A stretch of DNA of 45,439 nucleotides, taken from Verrucomicrobiota bacterium. Its GTDB lineage: Bacteria; Verrucomicrobiota; Verrucomicrobiia; Limisphaerales; JADLHS01. Position 1 is the first letter of the stretch; the number at the start of each line of letters is the position of its first letter. Position numbers and translations under genes: made by a program. Positions 1 through 8,919 of the stretch are shown piece by piece. The stretch lies in the NCBI GenBank assembly GCA_013140495.1, contig JABFSR010000046.1:1-45439 (forward strand), in the 5' to 3' direction. The notes beneath the pieces were generated by a model that was not told the DNA's origin, ran no database searches, and saw only the letters and a program-made list of their open reading frames with translations.

Positions 1-1228
1 GACGAGACGCCAGCGCTCCCGGGAGAGTTGCGTCGGTCGGGAAACAGTGGCGGCAGAAATGCGAAGATCATCACCAACGCCGAAAGCACCACGCAATGGC
101 GACAAGCGACCCAAGTTGCGCGAGACCCGGCAGACCACCGAAGTTCAAAACGAGAAATGCTGCAATGGTCGTGATCGCCGCCCACAGAATACTTGGTGCA
201 ATGCCCCGGCGGATTTCAGGAATGGACAAGCCAGGATGCGCCAACGCCTCCTGATAGTGAACCACCGCATAATCCACGGCGAGACCAAGCAGGATTGCGG
301 CGAAGCCCATGCTGACAACATTGATGCTGCCAAAGATCAATCCTCCGAATGCCAGCGTGCCTGCCAGTATCAGCGCGAGAAGCGTCAGCAGCCAGAGCAT
401 CGGTTTCAAACGACGATGTGCCAGCCAGAAAAGAATCGCGATGATGACCGCCGTACCGACAACGGACAAGGTAATGTCACGCCTCATGCTTGCGGACATT
501 TCTGCAACGAATGCGGGTCGGCCTGTGAAACCAACATGCACCGGGGACTCGCGCGGATCGCTGGAGTGAATCGCCTCCGCTACCGACGTCTTCACGACTT
601 CCAGCCACTCGGTGCATTCGAGGTAGCCGGCAAGTTCGCCATGTGCCTTGACGAAGATAATTCTGAACTTGCCGTCCGGCGAAGCGAAGATTTCATCTCC
701 TTGACTAAAACCTGGTGCAGCACCAGTGACACTCTCCGGCAGGCGCGTAAGTCCGAAAGGATCGTAACTCAGCCGGGCGATTTCCATCGGTGAAAGCGTC
801 GTGGCAAGTTCGTCGCGTGTGGCTGTGAGCACAGCGGGAAGATTGGTTTCCGCCAGTCGGGAGTTTAATTGAGCTACAACTTCCGGCGGCTGATTGAACC
901 AGAGATGCGCGATGAGTTCGGCGGTTTGCTCCGGATGTTCGAGCCAGGGCGGCCGCCATGTCACTTCAGCGATGCGATTCGTATCAACCCGAAGTTTTTC
1001 CGCGATGGCCTGGGCGGCAGTTGCAGCCTGATCCTTGTCCGGCGCGGTGATGGTGACGATGAGTTCGCGGGCATTGGAGAAATGTTGCTGGTAAAGTTTG
1101 ACGCCCTCAACGGCAGGAACACCACGGGGAAGCAGATCGAGCACTTCGACATTGAACCGCAGTCGAAACACGCCAATGAGCGCAGGAACGAGCAACAGCA
1201 GCCACCACCAGCGGGCGAAGCGATTCAT
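1..1228 (-). CDS. MMPL/RND-type exporter, partial and frameshifted
   Basis: Inner-membrane exporter of the MMPL/RND superfamily, probably moving a lipid or polyketide-like product. A first membrane helix (about residues 7-22) is followed by a periplasmic domain of some 230 residues, then a run of helices carrying GLAVDYAVVHYQEA, the Asp-containing RND helix. The ATG at 1228 overlaps the stop of the lipoprotein gene as ATGA, which decides this start over an in-frame codon further upstream. The frame reads into a TGA at 71-73, but from about position 92 the next frame continues as VVLSALVMIFAFLPPLF, an ordinary helix continuation, to the window edge. A one-base loss near 92-95 explains this. 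It may be a sequencing error or a true lesion. The C-terminal half lies outside the window. Confidence 0.8.
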
Positions 1229-1689
1229 GGTATCAACTGCCCTTCCAGTGATTCGCCCGTGCGACGATTCTCCAACCGCCATGAGTTCGTCATCACGCGC
1301 TCAAAACTCCAACTGCCGCCCACGTCTTGTTTGGAAAACGCGCGCGGCAGTTGAAACCAAACAAAGCGCGAAGGCGGCTCGCCGTGGCCGCGCCACGAAT
1401 GTTTGCCGTCGCCAAAATCCATCTGCCATGAACCGTTCATGATTTGTGCAGTGGCAAGAGTGAACGGTGATTTGGTGAACTGCACAAAGCAATCGCCTGT
1501 TGAATTGGTGGCGAACAGAATCTCACCGGCAAGTTCGGGACGGGTCCTTGTGGGTTTCCAGACTGCCTGACCTTGCTGGACACGCCAGCCAGCAGCGGAC
1601 AAATCGGCAGGCGGCAGCGGCGGAACCGAGCGACATCCTGCGAACAAGAGAAGCGTTGCAAGACAGCACGCAATTACAATTGAACTCAT
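1225..1689 (-). CDS. Predicted outer-membrane lipoprotein, LolB-like context
   Basis: A 154-residue lipoprotein. The ATG at 1689 gives a signal peptide (hydrophobic residues about 4-17) ending in the lipobox LFAGC; in-frame codons upstream lie inside the palindromic repeat at 1700-1774 and are not credible. The mature part is rich in Trp and Phe (QFTKSPF, SWQMDFGDG, RFVWFQLP) and ends in RRTGESLEGQLIP. I do not recognise a named family; the pattern is like small periplasm-facing LolA/LolB-type lipid-handling proteins that accompany MMPL exporters. It overlaps the exporter start by four bases, so the two are probably translationally coupled partners. Function is inferred from context only. Confidence 0.7.
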   Translation of the reverse strand: MSSIVIACCLATLLLFAGCRSVPPLPPADLSAAGWRVQQGQAVWKPTRTRPELAGEILFATNSTGDCFVQFTKSPFTLATAQIMNGSWQMDFGDGKHSWRGHGEPPSRFVWFQLPRAFSKQDVGGSWSFERVMTNSWRLENRRTGESLEGQLIP

Positions 1690-1699
1690 GCCCGGCAAA

Positions 1700-1774
1700 G
1701 GTGGAGCGCGTCGCTCCGCGCGCGCCGTCGTCGCAACAACAGGGGACGGCGCGCACGGAGTGACGCGCCCGACC
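1700..1774. repeat. Imperfect palindromic repeat in operon gap
   Basis: Arms at 1700-1729 and 1745-1774 match as inverted copies at 26 of 30 positions, with a 15-base loop. The GC-rich arms (GTCACTCCGTGCGCGCCGTC on one strand) could fold strongly in RNA. It fills most of the 95-base gap between the FAD oxidoreductase and the lipoprotein gene. From memory, peptides read from this type of repeat recur in Verrucomicrobiota annotations, so it is probably one copy of a dispersed REP-like family. It could also act as an attenuator or mRNA-stability element inside the operon. Confidence 0.75.
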
Positions 1775-1784
1775 ACGCGGCTTG

Positions 1785-3089
1785 TTAATGACTCTCCGCG
1801 CACTCGTGGGTTTCGGTTTTGCCTCTGCGCGCCGGGCCGAATGGGAGGTGCGGCACAATGGGAAAGCGCGATTGGAGTTTGACGAGGAAATAAAAATATC
1901 GCAGCCGCCAGCGCACCGACCAGCCCGGCTCAAGTTCACCCGCAAGCACGGCATTCACGGCGTCGGGCAGATGATGATGCGGACGCGGCTGGAGGAGCAG
2001 TTCCATAAAAGGCCAGGTGTAGTAATACTCCACCATGCGCCAGTAAAATCTGAGCGCGCCATCCACGCGCTTCTCGTAGCGTCGAAGCCTGCCCGCGCCA
2101 TCGCTGTTCGCACCCAGCGATTCGATCACAGCTTCGGAGGCGAGTTTGCCCGACCACATTGCGAGAAACACTCCCGCTGAAAAAATCGGATCCATGAATC
2201 CGGCTGCATCGCCTACGCGCAACAGCCGGTGGCCGACATAACGCTTGTTGAAGTAACTGAAGTCGCTTGTGGTTTGCAGTTTGCCGACGAGTCGTGCGTT
2301 GGCCACCCGCTCCTTGACCATCGGCGTGGAGTCGCACCAGCGCTGGAAGATTTTCTCCGGATCGCCGCCCGCCTTTGCAAATTCATCCTTGTCTATAACA
2401 AGGCCAAGACTGGTTTTCTCCGGCGAGACGGGGATGAGCCAGAACCATTTGTTTTCGGCGCGGACGATGACGGTGTCGCCGCCGCGGTCACCGGGATCGC
2501 GCTGGACTCCGGCGAAGTGGCCGAAGACGGAAAGTTTTTTGTGGCGCGGATGAAACTCGCGGAGGTTTTCCTGATTGCCAGTGACATTGCCCCGTCCGCT
2601 CGCATCAATGAGAAAGGCTGCGCGAAACGAGTGAACCTTCCCATCCGGGTCGGCGGCTTTGACACCAACCCCATCATTGCCCGATTCAAAACTTTGGACG
2701 GTCCAGCCTTCGCGTGCGTCCGCACCGAGTTCTCGCGCGCGTTTGAGAAGGATGTGATCGAACACGGCGCGCTCAACCTGGACGGTTTCGTGTTCGCGGG
2801 TGAAAACGCCACGGCTGAAAATGAACTGCGTGGATTGCGCGCCGTTGGCAAGATGGAATTGCGCACCGGTCTTGCGCGGGAAACCAGCGGCCTTAAGAAC
2901 GGGCAGCAGGCCGAGGTCGCGAAATATGGCGGTGTTGTAGGGAAGCAGCGATTCACCGATGTGGAAGCGGGGAAAGAATTCCTTTTCCAGCAGCAGCACG
3001 CGCTTGCCGGCAAGGGCGAGGTAGCTGGCGGTGCAACTGCCACCCGGCCCGCCGCCGATGACAATGGCGTCAAAGAAATCAGGATTCAC
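1785..3089 (-). CDS. FAD-dependent oxidoreductase, tryptophan-halogenase-like
   Basis: A 434-residue flavoprotein. The N-terminal dinucleotide fold is clear (VIGGGPGGSCTASYLA, then VLLLEK), followed by FHIGESLLP, KTGAQF, the paired-Trp motif KWFWLIPVS, and the second FAD motif GDAAGFMDPIFSAGV. These are the marks of the flavin-dependent halogenase/geranylgeranyl-reductase group; many members are dehydrogenases rather than halogenases, so the reaction is left open. Start chosen at GTG 3089, just after the stop of the upstream gene at 3094; a longer frame to 3296 would overlap that gene deeply and adds no recognisable sequence. With the MMPL exporter and lipoprotein downstream, the set resembles part of an aryl-polyene-type locus. 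Confidence 0.85.
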   Translation of the reverse strand: MNPDFFDAIVIGGGPGGSCTASYLALAGKRVLLLEKEFFPRFHIGESLLPYNTAIFRDLGLLPVLKAAGFPRKTGAQFHLANGAQSTQFIFSRGVFTREHETVQVERAVFDHILLKRARELGADAREGWTVQSFESGNDGVGVKAADPDGKVHSFRAAFLIDASGRGNVTGNQENLREFHPRHKKLSVFGHFAGVQRDPGDRGGDTVIVRAENKWFWLIPVSPEKTSLGLVIDKDEFAKAGGDPEKIFQRWCDSTPMVKERVANARLVGKLQTTSDFSYFNKRYVGHRLLRVGDAAGFMDPIFSAGVFLAMWSGKLASEAVIESLGANSDGAGRLRRYEKRVDGALRFYWRMVEYYYTWPFMELLLQPRPHHHLPDAVNAVLAGELEPGWSVRWRLRYFYFLVKLQSRFPIVPHLPFGPARRGKTETHECAESH

Positions 3090-3093
3090 GACG

Positions 3094-5028
3094 TCACTTG
3101 GTGTTGGATTTACCGTCCGCCGGCCTGGTCTCGGTGGATTGAGTTTGCGGCAAATCCACACGATTGGTTTTGCCTCCTTCAACTTTCCAGCGTTCGCGAT
3201 CTGTGAGAACAAAAAAACTTGGAAAGTATCCGCGCGGTTGTGGCGCGTGAACGAGCGGAAACCTGGGCGGCAGAATATTTCGCGACACGAATTCAAGGAT
3301 GAAGGACGGCCAGCTTTGCGGGCCTGATTGCACCCAGCCGGAAACTATCTTCACATCAATTGTTTGTGGCGTGAAGAAAAGACAGCGCACCGGCTTGATG
3401 CTGTCGTTGACGGCATAGAATTCTTCCTTGGCATCAAGGGTCAACCAGACAGCCTGACGCCGACCGTACCAGGCCACTGCCCACGGGGTGTCGCTCATCA
3501 TGAGTTCACTTTCCTTCATCCATTTGGAAACGGTGTTGATGAAAGGAGGATGGTAGGGCGGATAGGTCACCGGCGCAGTCTTGGCGACCGTGAGCGCGAA
3601 GATCATCGGCAGGGAGATGATAATGCTGAACAGGATGATGACGCCGTAACGCAGCGGCCGGAGGCGGATGCTCATCTGTTCGAGCAGCAGGAAGAACAGA
3701 CCCGACCCAAAAACAAACACGAGCGGCACAAGAATCACGAGGAGGTTCTCCGAGTTGAAATCCGGAGAATCCTCGGAAAGTTGAGTGCGCCCCATCACCT
3801 GCACGAGAATCAGCAGAACGAACGTGCCGAGCAGAAAATACCGCAGTCGTTTCAACGCGGGATTGCGAAAACCGAGCATGAGTCCGACAAGAAAACAAAA
3901 CGGCAGCCAGCTACCACCCAGTTTGGGAATGTCGTCTTGAAAAACGCGCCGGAGATTTGTGAAGAATTTATAGGAGAGAAGTCTCAACCCCACGGCGGAG
4001 GTGTCTGGATTCAGAGATCGTTGAATGGTGTGCTCCGGGAACACGGGAGTGCCCTCGATCAGCGCGTAGCTTGACGTACCAAACGGCGTACCGCTGACCA
4101 TCCAGTTGCGCACGATCCACGGCGTGGCGACGAGCACGAACAGCGTGAAGACCGTGACGAGAATCGGCGCACGCCGCAACACGCAAAAGATGCCGAGATA
4201 AACCATCACGGGAATGATGAGCCACCCGAACGAATAGCGGGTCAACATGCCAAGCCCGACAAGCAGCCCCAGGGCAATGGCCAGCCACATTTGTGCGGAG
4301 GAACGCCAGTGAGGCTCGCGTTCCTCGCGCTCAATCCAGACAAGACACTGCGCAATCATCATGAAGATGAGCATCAGCAGCGTGGTGGACTGGCCGGAGG
4401 TGGCAAAACGCCAGAGGTATTCGCAGCAGATCAGCAACAAGGCCGACAGCCACGCCACGTTCACATCAAACACACTGCGGGCAATGTTGAACGCGATCAG
4501 CACCACGACCAGCAGGAGAATCTGGTTGAAAAAGCTGATCATGAAATCAGGCTGGTGACGCCAGAAACGACGGGGCATTTCCGTCGTTGCCTCCTCGGAC
4601 CTTTGGTAAGGCACACTCCAGAACGGACGACTGCCGTCAGGTTCATAGCGCATCGGCAACACCTTCATCATCGTTGCCAGAACGACCGGGTACACGGGCG
4701 GGTTTGCGAGATCAGGATGCGGCAGTTCCTTGATGCGGTAGATGTCCGCACCCGGCTCCTTCACGCCACCGTGCGTGGACATATAGCGTTCCTTGACGAG
4801 GTGCAAACTCAACGGTCGGATGAACTGCGTGGTGTAGCCTTTGCCTTCGGAGATGTTGCGGGCGATCTGTGCGGCGTCCATGGCCTCCTGCGTGTTCAGG
4901 TTGCGATAGCCGACGAAGTTGAACCTGACGAACAACCCGGCCACGAGCAGGAACACCAGGCCATACTTCAGGTAACGGCCCGAGCCGCCTTCCTCAAATC
5001 TGTGAATCAAGTCTTGCAATGAAGCCAT
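3094..5028 (-). CDS. GT39/ArnT-like polytopic membrane glycosyltransferase
   Basis: A 644-residue polytopic protein. The first helix (about residues 18-34) is followed by a loop carrying NTQEAMDAAQIARNISEGKGY, the place where GT-C enzymes of the ArnT/PMT type hold acidic residues, and later by about ten hydrophobic helices up to residue 480, then a soluble C-terminal domain. Such enzymes transfer sugar or ethanolamine-like groups from polyprenyl-phosphate donors on the periplasmic face. ATG 5028 was chosen over an in-frame TTG at 5034: an AAGGA-type ribosome site lies 8 bases before the ATG. It begins 2 bases after the ntrC-type gene stops, so it belongs to the same operon. Substrate unknown. 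Confidence 0.75.
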   Translation of the reverse strand: MASLQDLIHRFEEGGSGRYLKYGLVFLLVAGLFVRFNFVGYRNLNTQEAMDAAQIARNISEGKGYTTQFIRPLSLHLVKERYMSTHGGVKEPGADIYRIKELPHPDLANPPVYPVVLATMMKVLPMRYEPDGSRPFWSVPYQRSEEATTEMPRRFWRHQPDFMISFFNQILLLVVVLIAFNIARSVFDVNVAWLSALLLICCEYLWRFATSGQSTTLLMLIFMMIAQCLVWIEREEREPHWRSSAQMWLAIALGLLVGLGMLTRYSFGWLIIPVMVYLGIFCVLRRAPILVTVFTLFVLVATPWIVRNWMVSGTPFGTSSYALIEGTPVFPEHTIQRSLNPDTSAVGLRLLSYKFFTNLRRVFQDDIPKLGGSWLPFCFLVGLMLGFRNPALKRLRYFLLGTFVLLILVQVMGRTQLSEDSPDFNSENLLVILVPLVFVFGSGLFFLLLEQMSIRLRPLRYGVIILFSIIISLPMIFALTVAKTAPVTYPPYHPPFINTVSKWMKESELMMSDTPWAVAWYGRRQAVWLTLDAKEEFYAVNDSIKPVRCLFFTPQTIDVKIVSGWVQSGPQSWPSFILEFVSRNILPPRFPLVHAPQPRGYFPSFFVLTDRERWKVEGGKTNRVDLPQTQSTETRPADGKSNTK

Positions 5029-5030
5029 AA

Positions 5031-6398
5031 TCAAAATCCTTCCAGGTGATACACGTGCAGTTTGCGATGAAACGTCCTGCGGGGCATCCCAATTTTTCTG
5101 GCAGCCAGTGTGCGGTTGCCGTTCGTCTCTTTCAAGGCGCGTATGATCAATTCTTTCTCCGCGTCCTTCACCGTCAGATCGCTCTTAACAAACACGGGGG
5201 ATTCATTCGTCGCTCCACCCGCGCTCCGTACTGACGGCGGCAAATCCCGCGCACCGATGCGTTCGCCGCGGCACAGCACCACTCCGTGCTCGATGGCCGT
5301 GCGCAACTCGCGCACGTTTCCAGGCCAGTTGTGGTGCAGCAGCATCTCCATCGCCTCCGCCGTGAAATCGCGCACGGGCTTGTCATTCTCCTTCGCAAAT
5401 TCGCGCACGAACGACTGCGCCAGCAGTGGAATGTCCCCTGCCCTCTCGCGCAACGGCGGTAATCTCATCTCCACCACGCGCAACCGGAAAAATAAATCTT
5501 CGCGGAACGTCCCCGCCTTCACCATCGCTTCAAGGTTTTTGTTGGTGGCGGTGATGAGCCGCACGTCCGCCGTCATGGTTTTGTTCGAGCCCACGCGTTC
5601 AAACGTCCGCTCGCCGAGCAATCGCAGCAGCTTGATCTGCGTGGCCGCGTCAATTTCGCCGATCTCATCCAGGAACACCGTGCCGCCCTGAGCCTGCTCG
5701 AACCGCCCGATCCGCCGCTCATGTGCGCCGGTGAACGAACCGCGCTCATGACCAAATAATTCACTTTCGAGCAGCGTTGCCGGCAATCCCGCCGGATGCA
5801 CCGTCACCAGCGGCATCCTGGCACGAGGACTGAGCTGATGAATCGCCTTGGCGATGAGTTCCTTACCCGTACCACTTTCACCCGTGAGCAACACCGTCGC
5901 GCGGGATGGGGCGACCTGCTTAACAATGTCAAAAATTTCCTGCATCACGGGTGACTGCCCGACGATGTTTTCGATGCCGAACTTCGTGTCGAGTTGTTTG
6001 CGAAGCGAGACGTTTTCCACCTCGAGCGTCTGTTGCTTGAGGGCGCGGGCGATGCGCATCTCCAATTCGTCTATTTGCAACCGCCCCTTGGCGATGTAAT
6101 CATCAGCCCCGCGTTTCATTGCCTCGACCGCAAGTTCCTCCGAACCGTAGGCCGTCATCAGAATGCAAATTGGAGGCTTGGGCAGCGACTTGGCGCGCGC
6201 AATGAGCTTCATGCCGTCCTCGTTCGGCAGGCGGAAATCGGTGAGCATCACGTCGAAACTTTCACTCTCAAGAGTTTCCATCGCGGCCTTGGCGTCCTCG
6301 GCTACATAGACATCAAAGCGCTCCTCCAGCGCGGCACGCAATCCGTCGCGCGTCGGCTTCTCGTCGTCAACAATCAACAAGGTTGGTTTCACAGTCAC
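5031..6398 (-). CDS. Sigma-54-dependent NtrC-family response regulator
   Basis: A 455-residue regulator with three domains: receiver (residues 1-125, DD at 11-12 and phospho-acceptor Asp54 in LTDFRLP), AAA+ domain with Walker A GESGTGKE and Walker B FLDEIGEID, and a C-terminal Fis-type helix-turn-helix (GNRTLAARKIGMPRRTFHRKL). The sigma-54 contact loop reads GSFTGA rather than GAFTGA, a mild variant seen in some functional members. Start is GTG at 6398, 6 bases after a 30-aa ORF and shortly after the kinase gene. The next gene begins 2 bases after its stop, so the pair sits at the head of the exporter operon. Target promoters cannot be read from the window. Confidence 0.93.
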   Translation of the reverse strand: MTVKPTLLIVDDEKPTRDGLRAALEERFDVYVAEDAKAAMETLESESFDVMLTDFRLPNEDGMKLIARAKSLPKPPICILMTAYGSEELAVEAMKRGADDYIAKGRLQIDELEMRIARALKQQTLEVENVSLRKQLDTKFGIENIVGQSPVMQEIFDIVKQVAPSRATVLLTGESGTGKELIAKAIHQLSPRARMPLVTVHPAGLPATLLESELFGHERGSFTGAHERRIGRFEQAQGGTVFLDEIGEIDAATQIKLLRLLGERTFERVGSNKTMTADVRLITATNKNLEAMVKAGTFREDLFFRLRVVEMRLPPLRERAGDIPLLAQSFVREFAKENDKPVRDFTAEAMEMLLHHNWPGNVRELRTAIEHGVVLCRGERIGARDLPPSVRSAGGATNESPVFVKSDLTVKDAEKELIIRALKETNGNRTLAARKIGMPRRTFHRKLHVYHLEGF

Positions 6399-6404
6399 GT
6401 TCAG

Positions 6405-6497
6405 TTATACATCTTCCATCTTGATCTTGTTCTTGCTCGTTACGTAAATCTTCCCCCCGGCGATGAGGATCAAGACCAGGGAAAAGTGCGTCGTCAT
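6405..6497 (-). CDS. 30-aa hydrophobic small ORF between kinase and regulator
   Basis: A small reading frame encoding 30 residues: a short polar start, a hydrophobic stretch (FSLVLILIAGG), and a Lys-rich tail (TSKNKIKMEDV). Its ATG overlaps the kinase stop as ATGA, a GGAGG ribosome site lies 10 bases upstream, and its TAA stop is 6 bases before the regulator's GTG. This tight packing and the good ribosome site are why I report it. It looks like a single-pass or peripheral membrane microprotein. It might instead only couple translation of the two neighbours. No family is recognised. Confidence 0.5.
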   Translation of the reverse strand: MTTHFSLVLILIAGGKIYVTSKNKIKMEDV

Positions 6498-7744
6498 TTC
6501 ACCGCAGCCTCCAGCAACCTCGGTTTCCGCTCCTGCAACGGCAGCCAGATGCGGAACGTCGTGCCCTGTCCGACATGGCTTTCCAGTTCAATGCGCCCTC
6601 CGTGTGCACGAACGATCCGCTGCACTATCATCAACCCCAGGCCGGTTCCCTTTTTTTTGGTTGTATAAAACGGTTCAAAGATGCGGTTGATCTGCTCCTG
6701 CGGGATTCCACCGCCCGTATCACCCACACTCACTCGCACGCCTTCTGCACCTTCACTCGTTTGCAACGTGAGCGTGCCGCCACTGGTCATGGCCTGCATC
6801 GCGTTCTTGATCAAATTCACCAGCACCTGCTGGATCTGCGTGGGATCAATCTGCGCCTGCGACAACTGGCGCGCGAGCTTTGACTTCACAGCGATACCGC
6901 GATTGTCCAACTCGGGCTGGAGCAACGCGAGTGTCTTCTGAACCACGTCATTCAGCGAGGCCGGGCGTGGTTGCAATGGAGCCGGGCGGATGGCATGCAA
7001 GAATTGCGTGATGATGTAGTCCAGGCGGTGAATCTCGCCGCGCGCCACGCCAAGGTACTGGTCCAATTTTTCAGCAACGCCCGACACATCCGGATCGGCG
7101 GTGACAAGGCGCGACTTTGCGCGTGAACCGATGCGGACTGTGGGAGTCGAAGGCGTGGCCGTGTGAAGCTTTCTGACTTCGCGCTCCATCAATTGAAGAT
7201 GAATGTGCAGCGCGTTGAGGGGGTTGCCGATTTCATGCGCAACGCTCGCCGCCAGCAACGTCAACGCCTGCACACGCTCACTCTCAATCGCCTCGAATGT
7301 TTTCTGCCGCGCCTCCGTGGCGTCGTGCAAAATCAACGCCACACCCGAACTGCCCGCCGCATCTCCATCCAACGGGGACGCGTACAACCTGAGGAATCTC
7401 GGACTTGGATACTCCACTTCAAACTCATGACGCGCCACGCGTTTGCCGCCTGCCGCATCCATGCGCGCGAGGCTTTTCCAATCCACGTCCGGCAATATCT
7501 CCGAAACGTGCTGCCCCTCGGCGTCGGGCTGCAAGCCAATCAGCCGGGTCACGGCGGTGTTGAAATAAATCACGCGCCCATCCGCATCCACGACCAGCAC
7601 GCCGTCCTCAATGGTGTTGAAAAGTGTTTCAAGGAAACTCCGTTCGCGCGCGAGCCGCTGTACAACCGTCTGCAATCCTTGGGCGTCGAGCCGGGAGATG
7701 CGGCCGAGGACTTTGTCGAGAAAACTGGATTTTGGGGAAGCCAC
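6494..7744 (-). CDS. PAS-domain sensor histidine kinase, NtrB-like
   Basis: A 416-residue soluble kinase with no membrane helix, so it should sense a cytoplasmic signal. A PAS domain covers about residues 33-145 (NTIEDGVLVVDADGRVIYFN). The dimerisation box holds phospho-acceptor His170 in VAHEIGNPLNALHIH, and the ATP-binding domain shows an N box (NLIKNAMQAM), G1 (DTGGGIP) and G2 (GTGLGLMIVQ). An unusual insert of about 40 residues rich in Ser/Thr/Arg sits between the two helices of the dimerisation domain. It is the first gene of the minus-strand operon, followed by the 30-aa ORF and the sigma-54 regulator, its probable partner. Confidence 0.92.
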   Translation of the reverse strand: MASPKSSFLDKVLGRISRLDAQGLQTVVQRLARERSFLETLFNTIEDGVLVVDADGRVIYFNTAVTRLIGLQPDAEGQHVSEILPDVDWKSLARMDAAGGKRVARHEFEVEYPSPRFLRLYASPLDGDAAGSSGVALILHDATEARQKTFEAIESERVQALTLLAASVAHEIGNPLNALHIHLQLMEREVRKLHTATPSTPTVRIGSRAKSRLVTADPDVSGVAEKLDQYLGVARGEIHRLDYIITQFLHAIRPAPLQPRPASLNDVVQKTLALLQPELDNRGIAVKSKLARQLSQAQIDPTQIQQVLVNLIKNAMQAMTSGGTLTLQTSEGAEGVRVSVGDTGGGIPQEQINRIFEPFYTTKKKGTGLGLMIVQRIVRAHGGRIELESHVGQGTTFRIWLPLQERKPRLLEAAVK

Positions 7745-7773
7745 GATGATGTCAGGTGCGAGAGATCAGGAGA

Positions 7774-8773
7774 TCAAAACCATTTGCGCTTCTTCAAATA
7801 CCAGTAGGTGATGATCGTCGTCAGCGCGGTCAGCGCGAAGGCAAACGCGTAGCCGTGCTGCCAGTTGATCTCATGCATGTCCTTCTGGAAGTTCATTCCA
7901 TACCAGCTTGCGACGATGGTTGCCGGCGTCGAAAGAATGGTTATGAGCGTCAGGGCTTTCACGACTTCCCCGGTGCGGTTCGACGACATGCTCAGATGAA
8001 CCTGTAGAATGCCTGTCAGCGAATCCGTGTAGTTTTGAGCGAGTTCGGAAATGTGATACAGGGCGTCGTACACGTTGCGGTAATACGGCACGAGATGCGG
8101 ACGGATGAGTTTGAACTCGCCGCGTGCAAACCGCGCCAGCACTTCGCGCTGCGGCCCGATGATCTGGCGCAGGTGCAGCACCTCCTTCTTGATCTGGAGA
8201 ATCTTGTTAAGCGTGGCGGTCGAGTGATCCTGCAACGATTGCTGTTCCAGTTCCGCGATCTCGATGGAGAGTTCATCCAGCGCCGGTTTGTAGTTGTCCA
8301 CGATGGCATCGAGAAGATTGTGCGCCACACGATCGGGCGCGCGCGATGTGCATTGTGCCCTTGATGGCACGTTCCTCCGTCAAAGCCACGCTGCGCAATG
8401 TCCCTTCGTGGTATGTGACCAGGAAATTCTTGCCCAGGAAGAAATTCAGTTCGTTCGTCCCGAACACACCGTCCTTGCGGTTGTAATCCACCGCGTGAAT
8501 CACCATGAACAAATACGACGCGAACCGGTCGTCGTCCTTGGGCTGAAACTCCTCAACCTTGGGTGACGGACTGGCCTTCACACAATCCTCGATGGACAAC
8601 GGATGGAAATGGAACAACTCCTCAAGCACGAATTTTGACTCTTCAGGCGTGGGGTTTTCGAGGTCAATCCAAAGAAACAGATTCGTATCACTCAACAGCG
8701 TCGGCATGAGAAACGTCTCCACGTTTTCGGTGTGCAACCGCCCTTGGGTGGTGAATGCGAGTGAACGAATCAT
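7774..8773 (-). CDS. corA: CorA-type Mg2+/divalent cation channel, split by frameshift
   Basis: CorA-family cation transporter in two frames. The first part (ATG 8773 down to about 8340) is the N-terminal cytoplasmic domain (FLWIDLENPTPEE, EDCVKASPSPKVEEF, FFLGKNFLVTYHE). The second (about 8340 to 7774) carries the long stalk helix (LLDAIVDNYKPALDELS) and both membrane helices with the pore signature YGMNF. The parts join cleanly as TMHIARA to PDRVAHNLL if the reading frame shifts inside the GC dinucleotide run at 8337-8345, which fits loss of one CG pair. Total length would be about 333 residues, normal for CorA. Either a slippage mutation or a sequencing error; intact function is plausible if the latter. 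Confidence 0.9.
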
Positions 8774-8919
8774 GGCGTCAATTCAATTGATGTTTCGAGT
8801 CAGCCTGGCACGAATTTTAGGCCGGACAGCCGATGATGCAAGGCTCGTTTGCGCTAATTCGGCCCAATAGAATCGAAATCCAAGTTTGCTTGTACGCAGG
8901 TTTGGGTTAGAAAGAAAGC

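Noticed and set aside
2229..3206. Long plus-strand open frame opposite the FAD oxidoreductase
   Set aside because: It mirrors a well-supported flavoenzyme in a high-GC gene and shows no recognisable protein features.
8806..8821. TGGCACG similar to a sigma-54 −24 element upstream of the Xer recombinase gene
   Set aside because: The −12 half reads TTAGG instead of TTGC and lacks the required GC at the right distance.
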